Below the pieces are notes generated by a model that saw only the letters and a list, made by a program, of their open reading frames with translations, had not been told where the DNA came from and searched no databases. Source: Euonymus europaeus (Eukaryota > Streptophyta > Magnoliopsida > Celastrales > Celastraceae). Taken from it: a stretch of 64,000 bases of DNA. A program made the position numbers and the translations under genes. Of this stretch, positions 11,646 through 22,722 are shown one piece after another; positions within the stretch are counted from its first letter, which is position 1; each line of letters starts with the position of its first letter. The stretch spans positions 16,504,501 to 16,568,500 of the forward strand of contig OY756958.1 in the NCBI GenBank assembly GCA_963580455.1, written 5' to 3'.

Positions 11646-12255
11646 GGAATGTCGAGAACCTTTGAAGATATTATATTTAGTTTTCTTTTATTGGCATGTA
11701 TTTAAGAACTCCCTTTTCTTGCTCGTTCTTTACACGAGGCCTAGGATTTATCACTTCAATAAAAGTAGCTTTTTCCCTTATAAAATTCTAATCACAACGT
11801 ACTGATCGGGCTCATTACAACTTATGTCATCTAAGTTATAATGGTCGAGCATTACTTTACAAGTCTCTTAAAGTACAGAGACCGAGGAAAGGCTTGGGCG
11901 TGTTACAACTCAATTCTTTTGAGCTACAATCACCGAGTTAGAAAAATGTGTTTGCTACAACTTAGATGAGTCTATGCCACAGCAATAAAATAGCTATGCT
12001 CGGATCTATTACAGTTTAAGATATTATAAATTACAATATCCGAGCATAAGGTTCACCAAAACTTATCTACTTAAGTTACGAAAAACCACCAGAGAGGTTG
12101 ATGACAACCTAAGTAGCACCAGGGCACAACCACCGAACGTGGAATCAAAAACAAATCAATAAAAATAACAAGGGGAATACGAGCAGAAACTTACGAAATT
12201 CGAAAGTAAGTGTCATTTAGAAAAAGCTGGCAAATAGTTTAAAAATAAAAACAAA
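11646..12255. other. Non-coding spacer between integrase and the antisense ORF
   Basis: About 600 bases with loosely repeated phrases (variants of CTAAGTTATAATGGTCGAGC and of ATTACAATATCCGAGCAT) and no frame of interest. It would form the 3' part of the sense transcript and the downstream region of the antisense one. Confidence 0.5.
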
Positions 12256-14241
12256 CTAATTCTCTATATCCACATGCTCCTCGGCAGTTGGCTGCTTCTC
12301 CAGAGGGACGAGAGGAACATCAACATCCATATACGTCTCAATATCCTCCTCCTCGTCCTCCTTCTCATCCCCCTCCTCCTGAAGAAGATGCAATTGCTCG
12401 TAGGCATCCTCATCGTCATTCCTAGCGATGACCGAACACAGCTCGTCTAGGATATCCGGGCCCTAACCCTTACTAGTAAGGAACCTCCGAGCTTCCTTGA
12501 CTGCAGTCTGGAAGCAGAAGAAACCCTCATGCTTAAGGATAAACGGGAACTCTGAAGAGTTCCTAAATTCCCAAAAACCAGCTTGGCACCCGCTCTCGAA
12601 CATATGGGCCCTTTCTGCTTCCGCCGCTGACCTCTGTTCGCTAGCTCTTCCTTAGCTTCCTTAAGCTTGGCAACCATCTGGACCTTTACATCTTGGGCAT
12701 TCTAGAGATCCAATCGAGAAAGCTGCAAAGCTGTCTCGGTCTGACCAAGGGCCCCCTTGAGGAGCTGAATATCTCGGGCAGCAGTTTTCTTCTCGACCAC
12801 GGAGCTCCAGACATCAATGGATAGTTGCTTGAGAAGGGAGGCCAGCTGAAAGCAACACCGGATAAAAGCTAAGAAAAAAACCGAACAAAGAGTTAAACAA
12901 AATCAGGAATAATTGGTACCTCCATAAGCTTGACCGCGGAAGCCTTCATCTTCTCCTTGATAGGCATCTCCTCAGCCCATCGCTGATGTGAGGGAAGAGA
13001 AAGCTTCCCGAGCATCTCCAAGGCCACCCGAGAATTGGCCATCGTATCAGATAGGCAAACATTCCACTAGGGAACATGGACGTCGCCTACTCTGTGAGGA
13101 GGGGACGAGGAGCACGTATCCGAGACACAGGAAGGAGAAGCAACTGGCTGGAACCTGAGAGTGACAATGAATACCCCAAGACCCCGACCTAGGTCTTTTC
13201 CTAGGGCAGGCCTGACTCGGAGGCCAGCAGCAAGAGTAACTCCCTTCTTCTTCCTGCTCGTCGCTTCCTCTTTAGAGGACCTCCTCTTCTAGTCCAAGTT
13301 GGTTGTCCTCTTCTGCATCCTCAGGTATTCAACAATCGATGAGATATCTAAAATTGGTAACAATAAACTTAGAAATAGAAAAATGAAACAGTTAAGTCAT
13401 AAGAAACTGAGCAAGAGGAGGTCCCCACCTTGTAAAATCTGCAGCTCGGCACACAAGGGGGATGGAAGGTTTGGTGAAAGGTCGCTTGAGGCTAAGGTAC
13501 CAGTCAAGCTCCTCAATGGAAAGTTGGGGCAGACGTTTAAATTTGCTAAACTTGGGGAGTGCCCACGAGATCCTAAAAGGGAGAATCTCGACCTCACCCA
13601 AATGCATCTGAATGAAAAAGTAGCTAGACTTCCAATGATGATTGAAAGAGGAATATTTTAGAGCTACCAAACCGTTCTTAAACTTTAAATAGCATAACTT
13701 GGGATTCATCGGGGCTCTACATAAGGAAAAAATGTGTTGAAGAACATTGGAAGAGAACGGAACTCGAAGCTCGACACAGTAATTAAGGATTGTGTCGAGG
13801 AAGACCCAAGAGTTGGGAGCTAAATAAGTAGGGCCGATGTCGAACCGAGCAAAAAAAGAGCATATGACGGAAGCTATAGGAATCCGACATCTATATAAAG
13901 AGCAGTAGTGGAAATTGTGAATTCCCATGCTAAGGATTGAAGGGAGACATGTCCTCAAGCACAGGCCTATAGAGATAAGGAATATCGAACAATTTCCGCT
14001 GACTTTCTACCTCGAAAGCGGTAAGGCTACAACTTAAGTTCCTAGGTTCCCTAGTATCATCTCCGGCTGCTTAGGCACCCTGTAGGGGACCCTCAAACCC
14101 AGGCGGTGCGAAGAAAAGACCTTCGACTAAAGGAAGCCTTAGATCTTTCCTAACGAAATGAGAAGTGGACTTCGAAGGAGAAGAAACTAGCTTGGCATCC
14201 TCTAACAAATCGCTCACACTATCCGAAGAAGGGGAAGACAT
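12256..14241 (-). pseudogene. Antisense extra ORF of the Tat-lineage element (putative gypsy-type 'Transposase_28'-like protein)
   Basis: Between integrase and the 3' LTR the minus strand carries a gene-like region. It starts at the ATG at 14241 (MSSPSSDSVSDLLEDAKLV), with a serine-rich N-terminus. A conserved block follows at about 13870-13440 (CRIPIASVICSFFARF, YLAPNSWVFLDTIL, FNHHWKSSYFFIQ, LPQLSIEELDWYLSLKRPF). Then come a basic stretch, a long predicted coiled coil (12840-12620, KLKEAKEELANRG), and an acidic tail ending EEHVDIEN at 12256. Two stretches have good GT-AG borders on this strand: 13348-13428 and 12846-12919. The block resembles the Pfam family called putative gypsy-type transposon (PF04195), known from antisense ORFs of Tat elements. 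Stops and at least one frameshift break it. Its function is not known. Confidence 0.7.
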
Positions 14242-14619
14242 TTCTCATACCTTGAAATGGACCAAAGAATAGAAGGAAAGAAAGCTCGATAAATTGAAGA
14301 TCCGTATAAGATTGCTCGGTACTCTCTGAGCTCAGGTCTCTCAATTTCACAGCAAGTGTTCTTAGAAAGCGACGTCTTCACTATTTATAGTGGAAGACCG
14401 CACCGATCATTGGATCCGATGATGAGACCCTTGGTATCTTCGCATCTTAGCAGCTCACGCTCTGCTCATCGTAAAGCCATTGGATCATCTCAGATTCAAT
14501 CCAGACCGTTCAAGATCTTGCCATCAATGCTACTCTCGGGCAAGCCAGGCACCAACTCATAAAAGCGACAGCTAAGCCAGACCTATCATTGGTTGTTCCT
14601 AACAACCAATCACAGGTTT

Positions 14620-14630
14620 GAGGGGCCAAA
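14620..14630 (+). other. Polypurine tract of the Tat-lineage element
   Basis: GAGGGGCCAAA lies directly against the start of the 3' LTR (TGATGAGG). This is the expected primer site for second-strand synthesis. Its position confirms both the LTR boundary and the plus-strand orientation. Confidence 0.8.
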
Positions 14631-15148
14631 TGATGAGGATAATTACATCCTCCGGTAAGAATACAACAGGTGACAAACTATTAGCACAATAACATGCTCC
14701 TCTCCTCACAGTCTGTTGCTCAATATCAAGAAACATAGTTGCCCTTCTCGGCTACTTAGTTTTGATACAATAACTAGCCTCCAGTAGAATAGTAACTCTC
14801 CCATTTGGCAAGGTACTACTCACCCCTATATGAATTCAATTAAAGGAAAGTTCATTCACTATATAAAAGGGATTACCCCACAGGTAAAAGAAATCACTTC
14901 TTTTTCACTCACATACTATTCATTTCCCAAGAACACCGAGCAGTGTTCTTTAGAGAGTTACCTGTGTTCGTATCTGACTTAAGCATCGGAGTGCTAACGC
15001 TAGAGAGCACTTTCTGGCGGGCTCTTAGTTTACGTTTGCTTGTCCATGTAGGTTATCACACAGCCGAGAAGACCATTCAACTGAGGAAGACCTAGTTTGG
15101 CCCTATACTGATACGTCGTCTTAACCATTTAGGTTTTGGATGTCATCA
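14631..15148 (+). repeat. 3' LTR of the Tat-lineage element
   Basis: 518 bp, direct copy of 6135-6649 with many substitutions, for example CTCGGTGCCGAG becoming CTCAATATCAAG. It is followed by AATTC, the partner of GATTC before the 5' LTR. Confidence 0.92.
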
Positions 15149-15153
15149 AATTC

Positions 15154-15749
15154 AAAATTTATACTGTTTCTCCCAAACTAGGCTATAATAGCGAAACGTG
15201 CAATCGCTCTCACATGTACATATCCATTCCAAATCAACATTTTAAAACCTCCTAATATACCTTCCTAAAATCCTAAATAAAACGCCAAACTCAAATTCTC
15301 ACTCTAGCTTCATAAGCCACAAATTTCTCTTTTAGGGTTATACTAGAACCCTATCGATTCCTTCATGGAATTGTCTCAAATATGAAGGGTAGGTTACCTA
15401 CCCTTCAATTATCAATATATCCAAAATTCATCCTCAAATTCGAATCCAATCAACGGGATCGAAGAAATTCGGTTCTAAAACACCCATTTCCCAAACACTA
15501 ATTTCCCAATTATGCATTGAATCCCTTCAAATTTTGTTTTTAACCCAAAAGTTTACTCTAATTCATATATACCCTTATCACGTTTCTTAGAAGATTAATG
15601 ATACAAAAATATGAATATTTGAAGTAGAAACCTCACCTTTTTAAAAAACAAAACCCAAATATAGGATTGAGTGTCTTAGGAAATTTATGATTTTTTTTTT
15701 TGGAAAAACTGAAAAACGGGTGACGTTGGAATTTTTTTGGGTCAAGGTG
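15154..15749. other. Non-coding, probably the continuation of the interrupted LTR-type segment
   Basis: AT-rich sequence with CCTCACCTTTTTAAAAA and TTAGGGTTATACTAGAACCC phrases. The left flank of the Tat element would continue here once that element is removed. No coding frame is supported and the LTR end is not located. Confidence 0.4.
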
Positions 15750-15801
15750 TACAGGTAAAGGGGTGAAGTAGGTAAGCATTGGTGTGCAAATAACCCCACC
15801 T
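15750..15801 (-). repeat. Right terminal inverted repeat of the 3765-15801 element
   Basis: Reverse complement of the left repeat at 3765-3816. The shared order is GGGTGAAGTAGGTAAG, GTGTGCAAATAACCCC, ACCT. Confidence 0.6.
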
Positions 15802-16261
15802 TTAACTAAGAGTTTGTATCCTTTCACATTCCTAAAATGTTGTGCTTCTAATCTTTTGAGAACAACGATTTGCGCCCAAACCTCTTCATTTTCTCCCTTA
15901 TCGGTTCATGAATCTCAGTTCAAAAGAAATGTAGCATTTGGCTCATCTCTTATGTTGATCTCTCTCAATATGATTGTTCTTCCTTTCATTATGCATGCTC
16001 TCAATTTTTAATTGTGTTTTCATCTTCATGCTAGAGTCCAATCTCTTGAGAAAACATGACACGTCAAGTTTATCTCTAAATCAGAATTGCCGAGATTTAT
16101 TCAACAATCAAGTTTGACTTTCGTCAATTGGCTAATTTGGCGATTTAGGGCATTCCAATCTCTTCTTCCCATCGTACTTTAAATCGATTGCTACTAGAGC
16201 TTGTGGTAAGAAATTTTAAAGACATATAAGTCTCTAACGCAGTTTTGCAACGCACTGCCAG

Positions 16262-17435
16262 TGTCACACCTCGATTTTCGAGAGGTGATGCAAAAGTTGA
16301 ACAACTAATTTAACTAGTTAATATAATAAGTTTGAAATATGACAACTTGCTACATATCCAAATAAATATGTTACTCAATAGATATATTTATACATATCAC
16401 ACTCAATAGAGATCAACTCTATCTTCTACAAAATCAAAATTCAAAACCAAAATGACATTTTCGCAGCCACGGTATGTACACCTAGACCTCAGTCCCGTTT
16501 GCACCACTAGCTCAATTGGCATCACTGAACCCACCTGAAAAAAAAACACGAAACACGAGAGTGAGCCTAAGCTCAGTAGGAAATACCATAACCCCTGAAA
16601 GTAAAAAAAAACAACCAATCATAGCAACTAGCCTTAGACAATTATCAATTAAATTTTACAATCTATCACAAGTATCAACCTCTTTCATATTTAAATGCCG
16701 GAAGGCACATGTAAGGGAGGTAGGCATTCTCGTTCTACTTGAACTTACCACCCTTCATTATGTGACCGCATAGAGAATCCTTACCCGGATCTCTCCCTTT
16801 GTACGTATAGAGCTACTATCTTACAACCAACATCACAAGCTCAAACTATCTCTTCCTAGTACCTCTTTTCCAGTCAAGAAATCAACCAAAATTCACAATC
16901 ATTCCAACTTCCCATGCATCTAAAATGCATGCCAACGTGTATATGCAATAATACATATAACCTACATATATTATTCTACCACATGATTCATGATCGAAAT
17001 TAAACTATGTTCAATATATGATCGAACATGTAACTAGGTATGCAATTTATACAATTGGACAATATCAAATGAATATAAACAAGGTCGTTCTTCCTTGGAA
17101 CCAACAAGGCAAGAACACAAAGAAATTACCAATGATGAATTTAAATCTCTCTAAGGATTCGAAGGATAAACATGAACAAGAATAGGTAAGAAATCTGCTA
17201 CCTCATTATCCAAGCAAATAGAATCAAGAAATAAAATTCCCAACTCTAGGGTTTCGACCCCCTTTTCAAACCTTTCTATTTACAATTCCATACCCATTTC
17301 AATACATCCATAATTCCTATTTCAATACATCCATAATTCCCATTTCACATCCCAAAACCCAAATGATTAAGGAATTCAGGAATCCAAACCTTTCTCCCTC
17401 TAGAATTTTTCAAAATCCTCAACCCAAGTTCTTAA
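16262..17435 (-). repeat. 3' LTR, distal part, of the Del/Tekay-like element
   Basis: Starts on the plus strand with TGTCACACCTCGATTTTCG and contains GAGAGTGAGCCTAAGCTCAG, GGTAAGAAATCTGC and ACTCTAGGGTTTCGACCC in the order seen in related LTRs. The stretch 16717-16913 is repeated at 31545-31747. It ends at AACCCAAGTTCTTAA, which pairs in order with CAAGCTTGAAGCC at 28098. That pairing suggests the two were once joined. Confidence 0.55.
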
Positions 17436-17542
17436 TGTAATGCCCCGACCCAAAAATCTCATTCCGACATAGCTACACGTCATCCTAACCCTCGGATTCT
17501 AACGAAAATTTGGCAGCATCTCCCCATATATCGGAGAGTGCT

Positions 17543-17816
17543 TGACGCAGCGTAGCTATAACAGTCGATCCGGATCAAAGTTGTGAAGACAGGGAAACCT
17601 CAAAAGTTCTTCCGTAAAAGAAATTCTGGATTTTTTTTGGGAGAATACAAGCACTAAAATCTTACAACCACTAGCTACAACCAACTTAAAGGAGAAACAA
17701 GTCAAACAACAACTGGGCCAAAAAAACCACACAAAATAGGCCAACAAAAGAAACTAAAACAAGCCCACAAACTAAACAACTGACAGGCCCTACAAAAATA
17801 AGATACCCCTACATCA
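17543..17816 (-). repeat. 3' LTR of the Reina-like element
   Basis: 274 bp direct copy of 22455-22722. It starts TGACGCAGCGTAGCTATAAC and ends CCCCTACATCA on the plus strand. Confidence 0.88.
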
Positions 17817-18040
17817 ATCTTCCCCAATAGGAGCAGCAGTTTCACCCTACAGAAAACCTTTTGCACACTCTTCATATATATCTGGATCAACGCGTTTGAG
17901 ATCTTCTTCTGCCACACAAGTACTTTCCCCTGCAGTTTTTCCCAACCATTTAACCAAGAAACGCCTATACAAATTCCCACGCCTAAACACCACCTCCTTG
18001 ACATCCAAAATGTCCTTAATGACTTCCTAATATGGAGCCA

Positions 18041-19375
18041 CTAGTAGCTTCTGGCTCTGATCACTAACCCTAGGTCCGCAACATCATCATCAAAGCCTTC
18101 AAAGGGAAATAAGTCAGCAACATTGAAAATGGGACTAACATGAAGATCAAGTGGGAGTTCCAGAACATAAGCATTAGAGCTAATTTTCTTCAATATCTTG
18201 CAAGGGCCAAATTTCCTTGTACTAAGCTTATGATAGGTTCCTTTCGAAAACCTCTCTTTTTTAAGGTGCACCAAAACCTTATCACCCTCTTCAAAACTTT
18301 GTGACCTCTTGTGAATATTTGTTGTTGAAACATACAAGCGGTTGCTATGTTGGATAGCTTGCAACACCTCCCCATGAACCTGATGGATATGCTCAGCAAA
18401 GGCCTCACATTGATCACTAACTCTAGCTTCTAGTGGCAGAGGAACTAAATCAAGAATACTCTTTGGCTTGGTTCCATAAGCAGCTTCAAAAAGAGTCTTT
18501 TTAATAGTCCTATTCACAGAGTTATTGTATGTAAACTCTACTTGTGGAATAATGACATCCCAAGATTTGACATATTTCCCAACTAAGCACCTCAACAAAT
18601 TCCCCAAACTTTGATTAATAAATTCAGTTTGGCCATCCGTTTGAGGATGACAAGCATTAGAATACTTCAATTCAGTTCCCAATCTCTCGACAAAGTTCTC
18701 TAGAAATGCTCAATGAATTTGACATCCCTATCAAAAACAATTGACACAGGGAGTACCATGCAAATGCACCACTTCTTTAAAGAATAATTTAGTAACGAAA
18801 GAAGCATTTGCAATTTTTGAACACGGAATAAAATGTGCCATTTTAGAAAATCTATCAACTACCACAAATATAGAATCATGACCTTTTGAAGTTTTTGGGG
18901 GTCCCAAAACAAAGTCCATACTAAGGTGAATCCATGGAGCTTTAGGTAATGGCAATGAAGTGTACAAACCCGTGTTTTCAGTTCCACCTTTCCTAAATTG
19001 GCACTTTCTACACCTCTTTACAATTCGCTCCACATCACTGCGTAACTGAGGCAAACAATAACGATCTTCCACCAAAGCCAGTGTCTTGTCTCTACCAAAA
19101 TGTCCTCCCAAACCATTCCCATACAGCTCTCTCACTATCTGCTTATGAAGAGAACTGTTTGGAACACACAACTGGTTCACTTTAAACACGAAGCCATCAT
19201 AGAGCTTAAATGGTAGCCTACTATCACGTCCAGCATCTTGCACATCAGCAAGAATAGGGCCAAAATATTCATTTGTCACATACTGAGTAGGAACTTGCTC
19301 AAAACCCACAACATGAGATTGTAAAACCACCAACAAAAAAGTCCTGCGACTTAAAGCATAAGCTACCTTATTCAA
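18041..19375 (-). pseudogene. pol: Integrase of the Reina-like element
   Basis: The reading begins with the end of RNase H (NKVAYALSRR, near 19370). The HHCC zinc domain is intact (HKQIVRELYGNGLGGHFGRD … CRKCQFRKG, about 19150-18990). The core has D in MDFVLGPPKTSKGHDSIF (about 18920) and D in the break near 18700. Its E is in CHPQTDGQTEFINQSLGNLL (about 18620). The C-terminal part reads KVLVHLKKERFSKG, FGPCKILKKISSNAYVLEL and SPIFNVADLFPFEG (about 18280-18080). A frameshift at about 18700 separates the two halves. I do not see a clear chromodomain after the last motif. Confidence 0.88.
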
Positions 19376-19385
19376 TTCACTTGAT

Positions 19386-20604
19386 TTATGGTGAAGGGAA
19401 AAGGTGAACTCTTACAATTAAGGATTGATGATCTGAATACACAGCAAACATCTTGTACGCCAAATAGTGCTCCCAATGACTGATAGCTCGAACTAATGCA
19501 AGAAACTCTAAATCATAAGTAGAGTAAAGCCGTTTTGCCTTAGACAAGTTTTTACTAAAATACTCCACAGGCTGCCCCTCTTGACTCAAAAAATCCCCTA
19601 TACCCACATGAGATGCATCACATTCCACCACAAAAATTTATCAAAGTCTTGCAATACAAGAACATGTGCTTCCGTCAACAATTGTTTAATTACTTCCAAA
19701 GCTCTTTGAGCAGCTTAGGGCCATCTGAAAGTCTATTCTTTGGGGCACTCAGTAATAGGGTTCATGATGGTGCTGAAAACCCTTAATAAACCATCGATAA
19801 AAAGAGGTTAAACCATGAAAACATCGAATATCCCCCAATGACTATGGAGTTGGCCAATCGCTCACTGCCCGCACCTTCTTAGGGTCTGGAAGAAGCCCTT
19901 TTGTAGAGACTACAAAACCTAAAAACACAACCTCTTCACATAGGAAAGAGCATTTCTTAAAATTGATAAAAAGTTTGCCTCAGTCTAGCACTTCCAAGAC
20001 ACTACGAAGATGAGTCAAATGATCCACAGTGCTGCCATTATAAATGAGAATATCATCAAAGTAAATAACAACAAAGGAACCAGTGAAAGGCTTGAGTACC
20101 TCTATCATAACAGGCATAAAAGTACTAGGTGCATTAGAAAGGCCAAAAGGCATCACCAGCCATTCATACAACCCATCTCGCATCTTGAGAGCTATTTTCC
20201 GCTCATCCCCACTCCTCAACCGAATTTGATGATAGCTGCTACGCAAATCAATTTTGCTAAAAGCACGCGCACCCACAAGCAAATCTTGCATCTCCTCAAA
20301 ATGGGGAATTGGAAAATGGTACTTTATGGTGATTTTATTGATAGCTCAACTATTTACGCACATTTGCCAAGAACCATCTTTTTTTTTGAGCCAATAATGC
20401 TGGAATTGCAGATGGGCTTTTGCTTTCGCGCGCCAATCCTTTCACCAACAACTCTTCAATTTGCTTCTGCATCTCCTTTCTTTGATGTGGAGGCATCCTA
20501 TAAGCTGGTAGATTAGGTAATTGTGCTCCCGGATTAAATTCTATCGTATGCTGAATTGATCTCATGGGTGGCAGACCCTTAGGCAACTCATCGCTAATCA
20601 ACAA
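19386..20604 (-). pseudogene. pol: Reverse transcriptase and RNase H of the Reina-like element
   Basis: RT lead: ELPKGLPPMRSIQHTIEFNP, PAYRMPPHQRKEMQKQIEEL (20590-20470). Core: [33 protein letters not shown], and the intact catalytic YFDDILIY (about 20060). RNase H: VECDASHVGIGDFLSQEG (19628-19575), EYFSKNLSKAKRLYSTYD and FAVYSDHQSLIVR. Frame changes occur between these three blocks, at about 20330 and between 19970 and 19635. This enzyme pair would copy the element RNA to DNA and remove the RNA strand. Confidence 0.9.
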
Positions 20605-20613
20605 TTTAAATTC

Positions 20614-21530
20614 TTACAACAACTCTTGCAAGTCAAGTGACACTTCAGATTGTTTAATTACAACCTCCTTTACCACCAGCCTTCCTAGTAAAGCAAAACA
20701 AACTCTAGAACTACTATACGCCACCTCAAACTCCTTGGCAGTAACTAACCCATAAATTTTGCTCTCATTAAATTCAGTTCGATTCACCTCCTTCAAAGGA
20801 TGAAGAGTCATCAATTTATTTCCCTTATTAAAAGAATAACTATTGGGCTTAGTTTTATGATGCATATCATTGTCATACAACCATGGTCTAACAAGAAGGA
20901 TATGGCAAACATTCATGGGAATGACATCACATTGAGCTTCACTGTCGATATTTCGACTAAAAGAAAACTTCACTACACAGTAGCGATCACCTGGAATCTC
21001 AACACCTCGATTCAGCCACGCAATTTTATAGGGACATGGGTGCTTCATTATTGACAAATTCAGCTTGTCAATAGCTTCATTAAAGATGTCATTTTCAACA
21101 CTACCCCCATCCAAAATAACACTACAAATCTTCACATTACACAACACTCGAGTCTTGAAAACACCACGTCTCCTCCAATCTTTTGTCTCCTCCAAACGTG
21201 GGCTAGTTAAAACCCTTTGCACCACTAATAAATCACCTTCCATTGGGTACACATTTACCTCCTCCTCTTCATCCTAATTAGCATCAAATTTTGGTAGCAG
21301 ACTCTCATCGTCGTCAAGCGGTTCATACTTCGTAAAGTGCACTCTTTTTGGAGAACAAGTATAAGAAGTATGACCTATTTCTCGACACAAAAAACACCTC
21401 AGCTAAGAATTATTAGAGGATCGCAATTGACTAGATCCTTTACCTTGACTTTGGCCCCTTTTAAAATGCTAAAAGTTGTCACTGCAAGAATTCGGTGTGC
21501 TTTTGCTGTAAATAGCTGGAGCTGTGTCTA
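20614..21530 (-). pseudogene. Zinc knuckle and protease region of the Reina-like element
   Basis: A CCHC knuckle (CFLCREIGHTSYTC) is read near 21390-21350 on the minus strand. It is followed by an acidic linker (EPLDDDESLLPKF) and the frame 21252-20614. The protease active site is represented by VILDGGSVENDIF (about 21120). The usual cysteine-threonine after GGS is replaced here. IPMNVCHILLVRPWLYDND (about 20920-20870), the conserved end of the domain, follows. One in-frame stop separates knuckle and protease. Confidence 0.82.
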
Positions 21531-21613
21531 GTTGGGCAGAGGCAGATACACCTTTACCCTTCTTAGCTTGCCAGAGAGGGAAATCTCCTCACCCTATAGT
21601 GCCGAATCCTCTC

Positions 21614-22435
21614 CTAGGTTTTCAAAGCATAGTAATAAGCATCAACTAAGTTAAAAAGGCGAACAACAATTATCTCATCTCGAACAGCTGGATTGTGGCC
21701 CATACGATACCGCGAGATGAGTTGCTCTTCACTCTCATTTAACCGGACCCACATAGTAAGATTGTTAAATACACTGGTATATTCCTCCACCGAATTCAAA
21801 CCTTGTGAGAGACGATTATACTTTCATAAAGATTCATGCCATAGTCGGGTGGTAAAAATTGTTTGCGAACTTCATCTTCATATGCTCCTAAGTAAGAATT
21901 TTTGTTTTACCCTAACGAACATGTTGCTCCTTAACCCTTTTCCACCATTACAAGGCAGCACCCTTCAGCTTCAATTTGATAAATAACACTTTGCGCTCAT
22001 CAGCAATGGGCTTCCATTCAAAATATGTCTCAATAGTAGCTTCCCAATCAAGATAATCATCAGCATGAAGATTACCCGTAAAATCAGCAACCTCAATGTG
22101 CACCCCACCACCATTGAGATTGAGGGCACGGACCAACCGTTCTTCAATAGTAGCTTCGCGCAGAAAACGAGTGGCACAGGGAAAGCCACGAGTAGGATTG
22201 ATCAGTTCGTCATCTGTACCAGTTGAGTCTTCATCAACAGTGCCTTTCAGCAAGCCTGGGGCTTTGTGATGACCTTTCGGAATCTCCATGTGCGTCACTA
22301 CTGGTTCCTGTCGCTCCAGTTCATGAATAGTGCATGACAACTCTTCAACCATCCTTCGAAGATCGCCATTGTCATCAGGTAATATGCAGTGTGTCGTCCA
22401 CCACGACCATGACCCTGACCCACCACGGTAAAGGT
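21614..22435 (-). pseudogene. gag: gag of the Reina-like element
   Basis: The conserved gag core reads FTGNLHADDYLDWEATIETY and FEWKPIADERKVLFIKLKLK at about 22090-21965. It continues after a frameshift with MNSVEEYTSVFNNLTM and SRYRMGHNPAVRDEI (21799-21690). Upstream there is a charged N-terminal part with a probable coiled coil (LRRMVEELSCTIHELERQEP, near 22350). The start codon is not certain. The frame is open up to the primer-binding site. Confidence 0.85.
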
Positions 22436-22439
22436 GCTC

Positions 22440-22451
22440 ACTCCGATAGCA
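22440..22451 (-). other. Primer-binding site, Met-tRNA type
   Basis: The minus strand reads TGCTATCGGAGT three bases inside the 5' LTR. This is close to the TGGTATCAGAGC site complementary to initiator Met tRNA. It confirms the minus orientation. Confidence 0.65.
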
Positions 22452-22454
22452 CTT

Positions 22455-22722
22455 TGATGCATCATAGCTATAACACTCAATTCGGATCAAAATTGGGAAG
22501 ACTGGGAAACCACGAAAGTTCTTTCCGTAAAAGAAATTATGGATATTTTTTTGAGAATACAAGCACTAAAATCTTACAACCACCAACTACAGCCAACTAA
22601 CTTAAAGCAAAAACAACAACTGGGCTAAAAAATCACACAAAACAGGCCCACAAAAGAAACTAAAACAAGCCCACAAACTAAACAACTGATAAGCCCTACG
22701 AAAATAAGATGCCCCTGCATCA
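22455..22722 (-). repeat. 5' LTR of the Reina-like element
   Basis: 268 bp direct copy of 17543-17816. It starts TGATGCATCATAGC and ends CCTGCATCA on the plus strand. The terminal TGATGCA and TGCATCA form a perfect inverted pair. Confidence 0.88.

Larger units (their letters stand above)
6135..15148 (+). mobile_element. Tat-lineage Ty3/gypsy LTR retrotransposon, full-length but defective
   Basis: A 9.0 kb element bounded by two direct LTRs (6135-6649, 14631-15148), each starting TGATGAGGATAATTACATCC and ending GTCATCA. It has a degenerate primer-binding site, gag, protease, RT, RNase H and integrase in Ty3/gypsy order on the plus strand. A roughly 3 kb stretch with an antisense gene follows, then a polypurine tract. 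The flanking five bases are GATTC on the left and AATTC on the right, a target duplication with one change. The Tat lineage (Retand/Retrosat type) is inferred from the RT and integrase style, the dual RNase H arrangement and the antisense ORF. By eye the two LTRs differ at roughly one base in ten, mostly transitions, so the insertion is not recent. Every frame is broken. Confidence 0.9.
3765..15801. mobile_element. TIR-bounded DNA element, host of nested retrotransposons
   Basis: The stretch from 3765 (AGGTGGGGGCTATTTGCACA) matches the reverse complement of the stretch ending at 15801 (AGGTGGGGTTATTTGCACAC). The similarity continues for about 50 bases, through TTACCTAC and TCACCC. This inverted pair is best explained as the terminal repeats of a DNA transposon about 3 kb long before other elements landed in it. 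A PIF/Harbinger or MULE origin is possible. The flanks (AATT on the left, TTAA on the right) do not give a clean target duplication, so the superfamily is left open. No transposase is recognised between the ends. Confidence 0.55.
17543..22722 (-). mobile_element. Reina-like chromovirus (Ty3/gypsy), full-length but defective
   Basis: A 5.2 kb element in minus orientation with short direct LTRs (17543-17816 and 22455-22722). The LTR ends are inverted (TGATGCA … TGCATCA). There is a Met-tRNA-type primer site at 22440-22451. Gag, protease, RT, RNase H and integrase follow in order. The small size, short LTRs and the RT lead sequence (ELPKGLPPMRSIQHTIEFNP) suggest the Reina or CRM branch of the chromoviruses. 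The branch call is inference. Several frameshifts are present, yet domains are long and readable, so it is younger than its surroundings. No clean 5 bp target duplication is visible (GTGCT versus TGCCC). Confidence 0.85.

Noticed and set aside
13299..13661. 120-codon plus-strand frame in the Tat element
   Set aside because: It lies opposite the conserved block of the antisense ORF and has no family-like features.
20010..20516. 168-codon plus-strand frame
   Set aside because: Shadow frame opposite the Reina-like reverse transcriptase, which has the catalytic YFDD on the minus strand.
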